Assembly (NCBI GenBank): GCA_964650705.1 | Contig: CAZYUJ010000006.1 | Coordinates: forward strand, 1-64,000 | DNA length: 64,000 nt | Source of the DNA: Faeciplasma sp964650705 | GTDB taxonomy: Bacteria > Bacillota > Clostridia > Oscillospirales > Ruminococcaceae | Reading direction: 5' to 3' | Shown here: positions 48,325 to 57,857 of the stretch, piece by piece | Position numbering within the stretch: the first letter of the stretch is position 1 | How the letters are laid out: each line of letters starts with the position of its first letter | The notes under the pieces: generated by a model | What the model was told of the DNA's origin: nothing | The model's input: the letters and a program-made list of their open reading frames with translations, nothing else | Databases searched by the model: none | Translations under genes and position numbers: made by a program

Positions 48325-48759
48325 ATGCAGATTTCTCATATGATGAGCGGCGAATTGCCCTATACCATCGACTCCAAGGGGAGAATGAGCTTCCCCCAAA
48401 AATTCAGAGATATTATCGGTGACAGGTTCATTTTGACTCGCGGTGCCGATCACCGTTTGGTCGTATACTCCGAAGAAAGCTTCAACTCCCTTCTCGAACG
48501 CATCTATAATATGAAGGAAGGAAGAGAGAAGGAAATTCTCAAACAGATCTATATAAAGGGCGCTCTTCCCGTCGAGACCGACAAGCTCGGCAGAATTTTG
48601 GTGCCTCAGACCTTGCGTGAATACGCCGGACTTTTGAAAGACGTATATGTTGTCGGTGCGATGGACACAGCAGAAATTTGGGATAAGGCAACATATGAAG
48701 CCTTCAACCAGACTATCGCTCCCGATGATATCTATGGTGCGTTGTCGCTTTTGGGATGA
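48325..48759 (+). CDS. mraZ: Transcriptional regulator MraZ
   Basis: A 144-residue AbrB-fold protein with two swapped-hairpin repeats: IDSKGRMSFPQKFR (about 16-29) and TDKLGRILVPQTLR (about 87-100). It binds DNA as a ring and controls the dcw operon. The frame is open upstream, but GAGGTGA lies 5 bases before the ATG at 48325, and the length then matches the family (about 143). It is the first gene of the operon and its stop overlaps the rsmH start. Confidence 0.93.
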   Translation: MQISHMMSGELPYTIDSKGRMSFPQKFRDIIGDRFILTRGADHRLVVYSEESFNSLLERIYNMKEGREKEILKQIYIKGALPVETDKLGRILVPQTLREYAGLLKDVYVVGAMDTAEIWDKATYEAFNQTIAPDDIYGALSLLG

Positions 48760-49688
48760 TCATGGAATTTAAACACTATTCCGTTTTATTGAACGAATGT
48801 CTTGACGGACTCAACATCAAGCCTGACGGCATTTATGCCGACGGTACCGCAGGCGGTGCCGGACACTCAAAAGAGATCGCAAAGCGCTTGACGACCGGCA
48901 GACTTATTGCCATCGACCGTGACCCCGACGCTATCAAAGTCGCAACCGAGCGCCTTTCGGGGCTTAACGCCACCGTGGTTCACTCGAACTATACAGAAAT
49001 TGATAAAATATTAGAAGACCTTGATATAGAGGGTCTTGACGGAATGCTTTTGGACCTCGGCGTATCGTCCTATCAGCTCGATAACGCAGAAAGAGGATTT
49101 TCCTATCATTCTGATGCTCCCTTGGATATGCGTATGAGCAAGGAAGGCTTGAGTGCCTATGACGTTGTCAACACATATTCATACGGTGAGCTCGTCCGTA
49201 TTCTTTTTGAATACGGCGAAGAAAAATTCGCAAAAAGTATCGCCTCCAATATTGTAAAAACGCGCGAATCCAAGCCAATCGAGTCAACTTCGGAACTGGC
49301 AGAGATAGTCAAGATGTCAGTTCCGCAGAAGATTCGACGCGAAAAAAATCCGTGCAAAAAAACGTTCCAAGCTCTGAGGATCCACGTAAATAATGAGCTT
49401 GGCGGACTTTCGGAGGCGTTGGATAAAGCATTTGATGCACTTAATGTCGGCGGAAGACTTGTGATAATCACCTTCCACTCGCTTGAGGACAGGCTCGTTA
49501 AACAACGCTTCGCAAGCTTCTGTCAGGGTTGCACTTGCCCGCCCGAGTTTCCCGTTTGCATCTGTGGGAACACTCCCAGAGGCAAGCTGATAACAAAAAA
49601 ACCGATAGAACCGAGCCGAGAGGAGCTTGAAGCGAATAATCGCTCACATTCCGCAAAGCTTAGGATCATAGAAAAGATAAAGGATTAA
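48756..49688 (+). CDS. rsmH: 16S rRNA (cytosine-1402-N4)-methyltransferase RsmH (MraW)
   Basis: A 310-residue SAM-dependent enzyme methylating C1402 of 16S rRNA. It has the start HYSVLLNECLDGL, the SAM site YADGTAGGAGHS, LLDLGVSSYQLD, and the conserved RGFSYHSDAPLDMRM, FQALRIHVNNEL and ITFHSLEDRLVK. The ATG is in the mraZ stop (ATGA); a second in-frame ATG at 48762 is possible. Confidence 0.96.
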   Translation: MIMEFKHYSVLLNECLDGLNIKPDGIYADGTAGGAGHSKEIAKRLTTGRLIAIDRDPDAIKVATERLSGLNATVVHSNYTEIDKILEDLDIEGLDGMLLDLGVSSYQLDNAERGFSYHSDAPLDMRMSKEGLSAYDVVNTYSYGELVRILFEYGEEKFAKSIASNIVKTRESKPIESTSELAEIVKMSVPQKIRREKNPCKKTFQALRIHVNNELGGLSEALDKAFDALNVGGRLVIITFHSLEDRLVKQRFASFCQGCTCPPEFPVCICGNTPRGKLITKKPIEPSREELEANNRSHSAKLRIIEKIKD

Positions 49689-49704
49689 GAAAGGATTGAT
49701 AAAT

Positions 49705-50190
49705 GTGGCATCTCAGGGCAATTTAGCATATGATCTGTCTATGTATGAACCCAAGAAAAAAGCAACGCCCGAGGCACAGTCTTCGCCAAAGATCGAGGTC
49801 AAGACTAACACAGCGCCCATCAGGCGGACAAGTCCTTTCAGCTTCTTTGTTAAAGCAACACTCATTTTGGCGGTTTTGTGCGCTGTATTATACGGCAAGG
49901 TCGAATCCAACCGCCTGTTTAACGAGATAACCGCTCTTGAAGCTCAGCTTTCGGCACTCGAGACCGAGAACATCACTCTTGCAGCAGAATATGAAGCTGC
50001 AACATCCGTCAAAAACGTTGAGGATTATGCACAGAATGTTTTGGGACTTCAAAAGCTTGATAAATCACAGATCGAATATGTCGAGCTTCCCGGTGATACC
50101 GTCATCGAAGTGGTTGAAGCCGAGAACAGAAATATTTTCGTCATGATCAAAGGCTGGTTTGCTGATTTGTGCGAATATCTCGGTGCGTAA
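49705..50190 (+). CDS. ftsL: FtsL/DivIC-like cell-division protein
   Basis: A 161-residue bitopic membrane protein: a cytoplasmic part (1-48) with IRRTSPFSFFVK, one transmembrane helix (about 50-66, TLILAVLCAVLY) and an extracellular coiled coil (about 67-105, EITALEAQLSALETENITL). A C-terminal ENVxLG-like stretch, VEDYAQNVLGLQKL, fits the septum initiator group. Sequence conservation in FtsL is low and the position after rsmH carries most of the weight. The start is GTG at 49705 (AAAGGA at 9 bases) rather than the TTG at 49696. Confidence 0.78.
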   Translation: MASQGNLAYDLSMYEPKKKATPEAQSSPKIEVKTNTAPIRRTSPFSFFVKATLILAVLCAVLYGKVESNRLFNEITALEAQLSALETENITLAAEYEAATSVKNVEDYAQNVLGLQKLDKSQIEYVELPGDTVIEVVEAENRNIFVMIKGWFADLCEYLGA

Positions 50191-50310
50191 ATAAATAAGA
50201 TATATGTGTCAGGGGAAAGCCACGTTTTGCCTTTTCAAGTTATAGTTAAGGTGTAAGCTTGGCTTTTTCGTTTCTTAGCGGCAGATGTTTAATTTTTGAA
50301 AGGAGAGCCA

Positions 50311-52536
50311 ATGGCAGGCACGGATAAATCAACAGGCGTAATGAAAAGACGCCTTAACTTTTTTGTATTTTTGGCGATGCTCGCCATCACGGCTTATGTT
50401 TCGCTCACAATGTATAATGTCGCTGTTAAGGAGAGCGAAAAGTATCAGGCTCTTGCGAACAGCCAGCAGTTCACGTCGGTGAAGGTTGCGGCTAACCGCG
50501 GCTCTATCTATGATTCAAACGGACAGGTACTTGCACAGAGCATCACCGTATACACCGTTTATGTCGATCCGAAAATATATAAAGAGCGTGACACCGAGCA
50601 GGAAGAGCTTATCGTTTCTACGCTGACTGAATATCTTGACGTCGAAAAAGAAGACGTCTATTCAAAGCTATATAAAGATAATCAGTATCAGGTTATCGCA
50701 AGAAACGTTGATAAAACGACTGCGACCTCAATTCTTAACGTCCTCGCTGAAAAGGGGATAACCTGCGTCGGTGCGACCCCTACCTCAAAAAGATATTATC
50801 CACAGGACGATCTTGCGGCGAACGTCATAGGACATCTGCATTATGACGGATACGGGATCTACGGTCTTGAAGCCTATTATGACGACTATCTGACAGGTGT
50901 TGACGGAAAGATAATCACCGCTGTCGATGCGCTGGGCGATGAGATACAATATAAATATAAGCAAAGCTTTGATGCCCAGGACGGCGCCTCGATCTATACA
51001 AACATCGACTCGACTATCCAGTATTACGTTGAAAAAGCTCTCGATAACGCAGTCACCTCGAATCTAGCATTAAACCGAGGCTGTGCTATCGTTATGGAAT
51101 GCGATACCGGAAAGATCTTGGCGATGGCGACCGAGCACGACTATGACCTCAACAACCCGACTGCGATTTCGGATGAGACCACCGCCGCACTTTTAGCAGG
51201 ACTCAAGCTCACGGATGAGGAGCTTTATAGCTCCACCCGTTCAGCGGCTTGGAACCTTCAATGGACGAACAAGGCGATATCCTCGCTTTATTTCCCCGGC
51301 TCGGTATTCAAGGTCATAACCGGTTCCGCAGCACTCGAAGAAGACGTTGTTTCTTTGACGGATACCTTCTATTGCAACGGCTCTGTCACCGTTGCAGATA
51401 CTCTTTTCCACTGCTGGACAAAAACCGGCGGTCACGGAACTCAAAACTTCATCGAAGCGATGACAAATTCCTGTAACCCTGCTTTCGTTGCTATCGGTCA
51501 AAAGCTCGGAGGAACGCTGTTCAGCAAATACTTTAAAGCGTTTGGCCTCACCGAAAAAACAGGAATCGACCTTCCTGCTGAGGCAAACAGTATCTATGCC
51601 AGCAACATGACACAGGTTACTCTTGCGTCCAGCTCGTTCGGTCAGACAAACAAGATAACTCCAATTCAGATGATAACCGCATATGCTGCCGTCGTTAACG
51701 GCGGAAACTTGGTCACACCCTATGTGGTGAACAAGATCGTTGATGCTGACGGCAACATCGTCAAGGAATTTACTCCCACAATAAAGCGCCAGGTCATCTC
51801 CGAAGAGACTTCGGCTATCATGCGTGACACTTTGGAAACCGTTGTAACCACAAATTCGGGATCTAACGTATATATCAAGGGCTATAACATCGGCGGCAAG
51901 TCGGGAACCTCTCAGAAGATCGACGAAAACCCCGAGGGCGACACCTATGTTTCCTCGTATTGTGCCTTCTATCCCGCAGACGATCCCGAGATCATTATGC
52001 TCGTAATGATAGACGAGCCGACAAACGGACTTTACTATGGCTCGGCGGTTGCCGCTCCCGTTGTGTCCGAAGTTTTCTCAGAGATCTTGCCCTATTTGGG
52101 ATACTATGCTCAGTACAGCGAGGAAGAGCTCGAAAATCTTGACGTTAACGTTCCCGATGTTGAGGGTGCCGAAGTCAGCAAAGCGAAAAACACTATCCTT
52201 AACTTGGGCCTTGAAGTCGAGATCATCGGTAGCGGTGACACCGTCATCAAACAGGTTCCTTCCGATAAGGAATCAATGCCGAAGGGTTGCACGGTTATCC
52301 TTTATACTGAAGAAAACTATGAAGAAGATACAGTCAAGGTTCCCGATCTGACGGGCATGAGCCTCAAGGAAGCCAACAAGGCGCTTTCAAAGCTCGGACT
52401 TAACCTAAGGCCTTTGGGCGGTGCGGCATATAAAACAGGTGCCGAGTGCTCAGGTGTTATGAACTATAAAGAAGAATATGTCACCAAGGGCACGATCATC
52501 GAAGCATACTTCATTGTAAACGACGAAACAGGATGA
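50311..52536 (+). CDS. Class B penicillin-binding protein with PASTA domains (SpoVD/PBP2x type)
   Basis: A 741-residue peptidoglycan transpeptidase. A single TM helix lies at about 16-38, a dimerisation domain follows (RGSIYDSNGQVLAQS), and the transpeptidase has Ser331 in GSVFKV (SxxK), SCN in TNSCNPAF (SxN) and KSG in GGKSGTSQK. Two PASTA domains end the protein (VNVPDVEGAE and VKVPDLTGMS). The frame opens at a TTG at 50296, but AAAGGAGAG precedes the ATG at 50311. With ftsW in the same cluster it is the likely septal or sporulation partner; SpoVD and the vegetative PBP2x/PbpB cannot be told apart by eye. Confidence 0.92.
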   Translation: MAGTDKSTGVMKRRLNFFVFLAMLAITAYVSLTMYNVAVKESEKYQALANSQQFTSVKVAANRGSIYDSNGQVLAQSITVYTVYVDPKIYKERDTEQEELIVSTLTEYLDVEKEDVYSKLYKDNQYQVIARNVDKTTATSILNVLAEKGITCVGATPTSKRYYPQDDLAANVIGHLHYDGYGIYGLEAYYDDYLTGVDGKIITAVDALGDEIQYKYKQSFDAQDGASIYTNIDSTIQYYVEKALDNAVTSNLALNRGCAIVMECDTGKILAMATEHDYDLNNPTAISDETTAALLAGLKLTDEELYSSTRSAAWNLQWTNKAISSLYFPGSVFKVITGSAALEEDVVSLTDTFYCNGSVTVADTLFHCWTKTGGHGTQNFIEAMTNSCNPAFVAIGQKLGGTLFSKYFKAFGLTEKTGIDLPAEANSIYASNMTQVTLASSSFGQTNKITPIQMITAYAAVVNGGNLVTPYVVNKIVDADGNIVKEFTPTIKRQVISEETSAIMRDTLETVVTTNSGSNVYIKGYNIGGKSGTSQKIDENPEGDTYVSSYCAFYPADDPEIIMLVMIDEPTNGLYYGSAVAAPVVSEVFSEILPYLGYYAQYSEEELENLDVNVPDVEGAEVSKAKNTILNLGLEVEIIGSGDTVIKQVPSDKESMPKGCTVILYTEENYEEDTVKVPDLTGMSLKEANKALSKLGLNLRPLGGAAYKTGAECSGVMNYKEEYVTKGTIIEAYFIVNDETG

Positions 52537-52564
52537 TTTGACTCTGTGTTTGGAGGAGAAAGCT

Positions 52565-54001
52565 ATGAAACTCTATGATGTTTTAAAGGGCGTTTGCGAA
52601 ACATCACTTGATAATATCGAGATATCGAAGATCTCCTCTGATTCAAGAGAGGAGCTTTCAGAAGGCTCGCTCTTTGTCTGCCTTGTCGGCAAGACGTTTG
52701 ATGCTCACAGCTTCATTCCCGAGCTGTCGAAAAAAGGTGTCAGCGTGTTCATAACCGAACGCGACTGTCACATACAAAATCAAATAATCGTTTCGGATAC
52801 AAGAGAGGTCTTGCCTCTTTTGTGGGCGAATTTCTATGGCAACCCTCAGCGTGAGCTCAAATTCATCGGCGTTACCGGCACAAACGGCAAGACTACGATA
52901 ACGACCGTTTTTAAGAATATGCTCACAAGACTCGGCATAAAAGCGGGACTTATCGGCACCTGTCAGAATGAGATAGGCGAGCTTGTCATTCCTGCCGAGC
53001 GCACCACTCCCGAGCCGAATGAATTCTTTGCGCTTTTGCGTAAAATGGCTGACGAGAACTGTGAGTGGGTGGTCATGGAGGTCTCGTCTCAGGGACTTGA
53101 ACAAAAACGCCTCGGTGATGTTAGCTTCGAGCTTGCTGTGTTCACGAATCTGACTCAAGATCACCTTGACGTTCACGGTAATATGGAAAACTATTATCAA
53201 GCGAAGAAGCTTTTGTTCAGCCGCTGTAAGCAGGCACTTATCAACATCGACGATGAGTATGGCAAGCGATATTTCGACGAAATATCCTGTCCGAAAAAGA
53301 CTTATGCCGCCGTTGGCGAAGCAGATCATACCGCCGACGGGATCAAGCTTTTTGCATCAGGATCTGAGTATTGGTACTCAAACGGCACAAAGACCTTCAA
53401 AACGAGAGTCGCCCTGCCGGGTATGTATAACATCGCAAACACTGTTGCGGTTTTGGCGGGACTTGAAATGATCGGCTTCAAGCCTAATGACACCGTACCC
53501 GCTATTTCACAGGTATCAGGCGTCAAGGGAAGATGCGAGATCGTCCCCACGGGAAAGGATTTCACAGTCGTCATCGACTATGCACATACACCCGACGCTA
53601 TCGAAAACATTTTGACTAACGTCAAGGAATGCGCCTTGGGAAGGATCGTTTGTCTTTTCGGCTGCGGCGGAAACCGCGATGCCAAAAAGCGCCCCTTGAT
53701 GGCTCAGTCCGCTGCAAAGCACGCTGATCTTTTAGTCATCACATCGGATAACCCCAGAAATGAGGATCCGAACGCCATAATCGACGACATTGTTTCGGGG
53801 CTTGACGGACTCGATACCGAATATGTAAGGATCGAAAACCGCCGCGATGCCATTAATTGGGCGGTTACAAATGCCAAAAAGGATGATATAATCGTTTTGG
53901 CAGGAAAAGGCCACGAAGATTATCAGATCCTTGCGAACAATGAAAAGATCCACTTCGATGAGCGTGAGATCATAGGCGATGCCTTGAAACTTATAAAGTA
54001 A
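52565..54001 (+). CDS. murE: UDP-N-acetylmuramoyl-tripeptide synthetase MurE (meso-diaminopimelate-adding)
   Basis: A 478-residue Mur ligase. The ATP site is GVTGTNGKTT, TTPEPNEF binds the UDP-MurNAc-dipeptide end, QDHLDVHGNMENY has the carbamylated-Lys region, and VIDYAHTPDAIENIL and FGCGGNRDAKKRP are typical. The DNPR motif in SDNPRNEDP is the meso-diaminopimelate specificity signature, so the cell wall is DAP-type. GGAGGAG precedes the ATG at 52565; an upstream in-frame start at 52538 is less likely. In many Firmicutes murF follows; here mraY follows directly. Confidence 0.95.
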   Translation: MKLYDVLKGVCETSLDNIEISKISSDSREELSEGSLFVCLVGKTFDAHSFIPELSKKGVSVFITERDCHIQNQIIVSDTREVLPLLWANFYGNPQRELKFIGVTGTNGKTTITTVFKNMLTRLGIKAGLIGTCQNEIGELVIPAERTTPEPNEFFALLRKMADENCEWVVMEVSSQGLEQKRLGDVSFELAVFTNLTQDHLDVHGNMENYYQAKKLLFSRCKQALINIDDEYGKRYFDEISCPKKTYAAVGEADHTADGIKLFASGSEYWYSNGTKTFKTRVALPGMYNIANTVAVLAGLEMIGFKPNDTVPAISQVSGVKGRCEIVPTGKDFTVVIDYAHTPDAIENILTNVKECALGRIVCLFGCGGNRDAKKRPLMAQSAAKHADLLVITSDNPRNEDPNAIIDDIVSGLDGLDTEYVRIENRRDAINWAVTNAKKDDIIVLAGKGHEDYQILANNEKIHFDEREIIGDALKLIK

Positions 54002-54022
54002 AAACTCTTGGAGGTAAAAATC

Positions 54023-55042
54023 ATGCCTTATTGGATAAATATAGTTGTGGGACTTTTGTCCTTTGCGGTCGCCGCAAGCTTCGGACTTGTTCTTATCCCA
54101 TATTTAAGAAAGCTTAAAGCAGGCTCGCATATCCTTGATATCGGCCCTGCGTGGCACAAATCCAAAGAGGGAACACCTCTTATGGGCGGCTTCATGTTCA
54201 TTCTTTCGACGGTCGTTTCCGTCGCGGTCGGATATCTTATCATATCCTCATATAAAAACGCGAACGGGATCGAAGCAAACCAAAACGGCTTGGCTCAGCT
54301 TCTTGTCGGCTTGGGAGGCGCCCTTGGCTTTGCCGTCATAGGCTTTGTCGATGACTATATCAAGGTCGTTAAAAAGCGCAATCAGGGCTTTAACATCAAA
54401 GCGAAGAGCATTTGTCAGGCGCTCGTGGTTGTTATATATTTAGTTGCTCTTCATTTCACGGGCAATATGTCAACCGAGATCGTTTTCCCGTTCCTTGGCT
54501 CAGTTGATTTCGGCTGGTTCTATTATCCTTTGATGGCTGTTGCTATCTATTTCGTTGTTAACTCGGTCAACTTCACCGACGGTGTGGACGGTCTTTGCGG
54601 TTCTGTAACGGTGGTATATGCAACCGCATTTATGATGATATTTGTCGCCCTTAATAATTGGGAATATTCTGCTCTTTCCATGGCTCTCGCAGGAGGATGC
54701 TTGGGCTTCCTCGTTTGGAATCTTCACCCCGCAAAGGTGTTCATGGGCGATACGGGCTCGATGTTCTTGGGCGGACTTGTCGTGGCGCTCGGTATGCAGT
54801 CGGGACTCGAACTTTTGATCCCCTTGGTCGGTATCATCTATATCGTTGAGGGCCTCAGCGACGTCATCCAGATCCTGAGCTTTAAGATAAGAAAAAAGAG
54901 AGTATTTAAAATGGCTCCCATTCACCACCATTTCGAGCTCAGCGGCTGGAGCGAATATAAAATAGTTATCGTTTTCTCAGTCGTAACTTTGCTTTCGGGC
55001 TTTTTGGGCATCATGTGGGCACATTTTTACTCTTTAGCATAA
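54023..55042 (+). CDS. mraY: Phospho-N-acetylmuramoyl-pentapeptide transferase MraY
   Basis: A 339-residue enzyme with about ten membrane helices that makes lipid I. GTPLMGG, FVDDYIK (metal-binding Asp pair), NFTDGVDGLCG, FMGDTGSMFLGG and the PIHHHFE histidine loop are all present. The frame opens at a TTG at 54008, but GGAGG is followed 7 to 8 bases later by the ATG at 54023. It lies 21 bases after murE and 33 bases before ftsW. Confidence 0.96.
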   Translation: MPYWINIVVGLLSFAVAASFGLVLIPYLRKLKAGSHILDIGPAWHKSKEGTPLMGGFMFILSTVVSVAVGYLIISSYKNANGIEANQNGLAQLLVGLGGALGFAVIGFVDDYIKVVKKRNQGFNIKAKSICQALVVVIYLVALHFTGNMSTEIVFPFLGSVDFGWFYYPLMAVAIYFVVNSVNFTDGVDGLCGSVTVVYATAFMMIFVALNNWEYSALSMALAGGCLGFLVWNLHPAKVFMGDTGSMFLGGLVVALGMQSGLELLIPLVGIIYIVEGLSDVIQILSFKIRKKRVFKMAPIHHHFELSGWSEYKIVIVFSVVTLLSGFLGIMWAHFYSLA

Positions 55043-55075
55043 AAATACAGATAAATTTATAAAGGAGGAGCATAT

Positions 55076-56350
55076 ATGTCGGCGTCAAGCTCGCAAAAAA
55101 GGTATAATTACATATTGAACGCCGAGAATCAGGGCTCTTCCTCACAGAGCACTGCCATATCGGCGCCCGAAAGAAAAAAGGCTATCAAACGCAAGAAAAG
55201 AGAAAAGGTTAAAGAGCCGGGACTTAGAATATTTGACGGCAATATCGACTCGCTTTTCTTTGTGATCGTTATCGTTTTACTCGTTTTCGGAATCATTATG
55301 ATGTTCTCTGCAAGCTACATCGCCGGTCTTGCTGAGGGCGACGGATATAAATATGTAAAAACTCAAGGCGTTGCCGCAATATTCGGCATTTTTGTCATGA
55401 TCTTCATCTCCTTCTTCGATTATCACATTTTGATGAACTCGAAGCTCATAACGCTTGGATTCTTGGTGTCGCTGGCGCTTTTGACTTATACGTCTTTCTT
55501 TGGGTATGAGGTTGCGAACGCAAAACGCTGGATCCAGATAGGAGAGTCGTTCACCTTCCAGCCGTCGGAGATCATGAAGGTCGTGCTTGTTATCTATTTG
55601 TCGTTTTTGATCTGTAAGAACGAGCAGAATCTGCGCTCGTTTACAAAGGGCGTAATTCCCTTATGTATCGTATTGGGTGTCGTTTGCGGGAACATGGTCT
55701 TGCAGCGTCACGTTTCGGGTCTGTTAATTATGTGTGCTTTGGGCGCTGTTGTTATCTTCGTCGGCGGAATGCCTTGGAAACAGATATTCCAGCTTGCAGG
55801 TATCATCGCTGTCGTTGCAGCAGTTTTTCTGCTTTTATATTCAGCGATGAGCGGCGGCGGACTTTCCTATGTGCTTGACAGATTTACGTCTATGGGGACT
55901 GCCGAAAGCGGCGAGATAGATAATGATAACTGGCAGATCGCTCAGTCGCTTATAGCTATCGGCTCAGGCGGATGGTTCGGACTCGGATTTGGTGAATCAA
56001 GACAGAAATATCTGTGGCTCCCCGAATCTCAGAACGACTTCATCTTCCCGATAATCGTTGAGGAGCTTGGATACCTCGGCGGACTCGTTGTCATAGTTTT
56101 GTTCATACTCCTTGTATACCGCGGATTCCATATCGCAAAAAAAGCACCCGACAAATTCGGAATGCTCATAGTTGTCGGAATCGTGTTCCAGATCGGACTC
56201 CAGGCGCTTTTGAATATCGGTGTTGCGTGCAACGCTTTCCCGAACACGGGCATTTCGCTTCCGTTCTTCAGCTCGGGAGGAACGGCGCTTGTTATCCAGC
56301 TCGCTGAAATGGGCGTGGTGCTGGGCGTGTCCCGCCAGTGTGATATTTAG
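55076..56350 (+). CDS. ftsW: Lipid II polymerase FtsW (SEDS family)
   Basis: A 424-residue peptidoglycan glycosyltransferase. A basic cytoplasmic N-terminus of about 60 residues (KKAIKRKKREK) precedes ten helices; SEDS signatures include AKRWIQIG, FQPSEIMKV, RHVSGLLIMC, GGWFGLGFGESRQK and the C-terminal FFSSGGTALVIQL. RodA belongs to the same family, but the dcw position favours FtsW. The stop is followed by cloverleaf element C and a new promoter. Confidence 0.92.
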   Translation: MSASSSQKRYNYILNAENQGSSSQSTAISAPERKKAIKRKKREKVKEPGLRIFDGNIDSLFFVIVIVLLVFGIIMMFSASYIAGLAEGDGYKYVKTQGVAAIFGIFVMIFISFFDYHILMNSKLITLGFLVSLALLTYTSFFGYEVANAKRWIQIGESFTFQPSEIMKVVLVIYLSFLICKNEQNLRSFTKGVIPLCIVLGVVCGNMVLQRHVSGLLIMCALGAVVIFVGGMPWKQIFQLAGIIAVVAAVFLLLYSAMSGGGLSYVLDRFTSMGTAESGEIDNDNWQIAQSLIAIGSGGWFGLGFGESRQKYLWLPESQNDFIFPIIVEELGYLGGLVVIVLFILLVYRGFHIAKKAPDKFGMLIVVGIVFQIGLQALLNIGVACNAFPNTGISLPFFSSGGTALVIQLAEMGVVLGVSRQCDI

Positions 56351-56430
56351 CCGAAGGTTTGCCGTCAAGGAGAGTGAGCTGTCAGTGCTCCTTGTGAAAA
56401 CATAAAATTTGAAACTTTTGCCGCCCCTCG

Positions 56431-56532
56431 GGGCGAAGCCCTGCCGCATGCCCCGTTCGGGGCATGCGGCCCTGCGGTTTGCGCTCGCGCAAACCGCAGT
56501 TCGGCGCGCCTGCGGCGCGCCGGGCTTCGCCC
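56431..56532. repeat. GC-rich cloverleaf intergenic element, copy C
   Basis: The outer stem GGGCGAAGCCC (56431-56441) pairs with GGGCTTCGCCC (56522-56532), 11 bp perfect. Inside are three perfect hairpins: 56443-56470 (12 bp, loop GTTC), 56472-56499 (12 bp, loop CTCG) and 56502-56522 (9 bp, loop TGC). It is inserted between ftsW and murG and may act as a transcription boundary there. Confidence 0.87.
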
Positions 56533-56586
56533 TACGCGCGGCTGTGCTTGTAGCCGAAATGTAACCGTAAATTAACCTTGCGTTAA

Positions 56587-56615
56587 TTGAAAGTGACAGC
56601 GCTCCGAGCTATAAT
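56587..56615 (+). promoter_or_regulatory. Promoter of the murG-murA-ftsQ segment
   Basis: TTGAAA (56587-56592), 17-base spacer, TATAAT (56610-56615), with AAGGAGAG before the ATG at 56655. Confidence 0.75.
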
Positions 56616-56654
56616 ATCAGCAGTAACCAAAAAAACATATAAGGAGAGCTTGTA

Positions 56655-57782
56655 ATGCTTAAAGTAATTCTCGCAGGCGGCGGAACAGCCGGCCATGTTA
56701 ACCCTGCACTTGCCATCATGGAAATAATCAAAGAGCATCATCCCGATGCCGAATTTCTATATGTAGGTACTCCCAACGGCATCGAGCGCAGCCTCGCTGA
56801 AAAGGCGGGACTTAAGTTCGCCCCGATGGATGTCGCAGGTTTCCAAAGAAAGATATCCCTTGAAAATCTAAAGCGCAACCTGACTGCTTTGAAGTATCTT
56901 GCCGTATCGGGCAAGCGCGCAAAACAGATCATTAACGACTTCAAGCCCGATCTTGTGATCGGCACAGGCGGATATGTCAGCGGCCCCATCGTTTTGCAGG
57001 CTGCAAAAATGGGCATCAAGACCGCTATCCACGAGCAAAATGCCTTTCCCGGAATGACCACAAAGCTTTTGGCAAAAAAGGTCGATAAGGTCATGCTCAC
57101 CGTTGAAAAAGCCAAGGACTATATCGATGCCAAGGACAAATGCATCGTAACGGGCTTGCCCGTCCGTTCGGGCTTTTCCACTAAAAAGCTCTCTAAAGAG
57201 GATGCGAGAAAAGAGCTCGGGCTCGATGAGCGCATCACGATACTTTCAACAGGCGGTTCTCTGGGCGCCGGCAAGATCAACGAAACTGTTGCCGACCTTA
57301 TCGCTTGGTATGAAGAAAACAATATCAAGGTCAACCACATCCACTCCTATGGCAAAAACGGAAGAGCGACCTTTGTTCCCGATCTTATCAGCAAGGGCAT
57401 CAAGCTCGAAGATCACCCCAATTATATCGTAAAAGAATATATCGACAATATGTCCACCTGCATGGCGGCGGCAGACCTTATTATAAGCCGTTGCGGAGCA
57501 GGAGCACTCACAGAGATCGAAGCTGTCGGCTGCGGCTCTATCCTTGTTCCGTCTCCCATCGTTGCCGAGAATCATCAGTATCACAACGGCAAGGTCTTGG
57601 CAGACGGCGGTGCGGCGATCATGTTTGAACAGAAGGATCTCACATCAAAAGAACTTATTACAACAGTTTCCGCTTTGCTGATAGACCCGAATAGCTTGAG
57701 CCGCCTCTCCGAAAGTGCCGCAAAGCTTTATATTTCTGACACCCCTGACAGAGTATATTCTGTGATTTCTTCGTTGATTTGA
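56655..57782 (+). CDS. murG: Lipid II synthase MurG
   Basis: A 375-residue peripheral membrane glycosyltransferase adding GlcNAc to lipid I. The glycine loops GGGTAGHVNPA and GTGGYVSGP, HEQNAFPGMTTK, GGSLGAGKIN in the C-terminal domain, and SRCGAGALTEIEAVG with the UDP-GlcNAc site are all in place. It has its own promoter after element C. Confidence 0.96.
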   Translation: MLKVILAGGGTAGHVNPALAIMEIIKEHHPDAEFLYVGTPNGIERSLAEKAGLKFAPMDVAGFQRKISLENLKRNLTALKYLAVSGKRAKQIINDFKPDLVIGTGGYVSGPIVLQAAKMGIKTAIHEQNAFPGMTTKLLAKKVDKVMLTVEKAKDYIDAKDKCIVTGLPVRSGFSTKKLSKEDARKELGLDERITILSTGGSLGAGKINETVADLIAWYEENNIKVNHIHSYGKNGRATFVPDLISKGIKLEDHPNYIVKEYIDNMSTCMAAADLIISRCGAGALTEIEAVGCGSILVPSPIVAENHQYHNGKVLADGGAAIMFEQKDLTSKELITTVSALLIDPNSLSRLSESAAKLYISDTPDRVYSVISSLI

Positions 57783-57857
57783 TAAGTAACCAAGCGTAAG
57801 CGCACATCATATTATGCTGTATAGCGTAATTTTTCAAAAAGATATGGGGTGCGCAAA

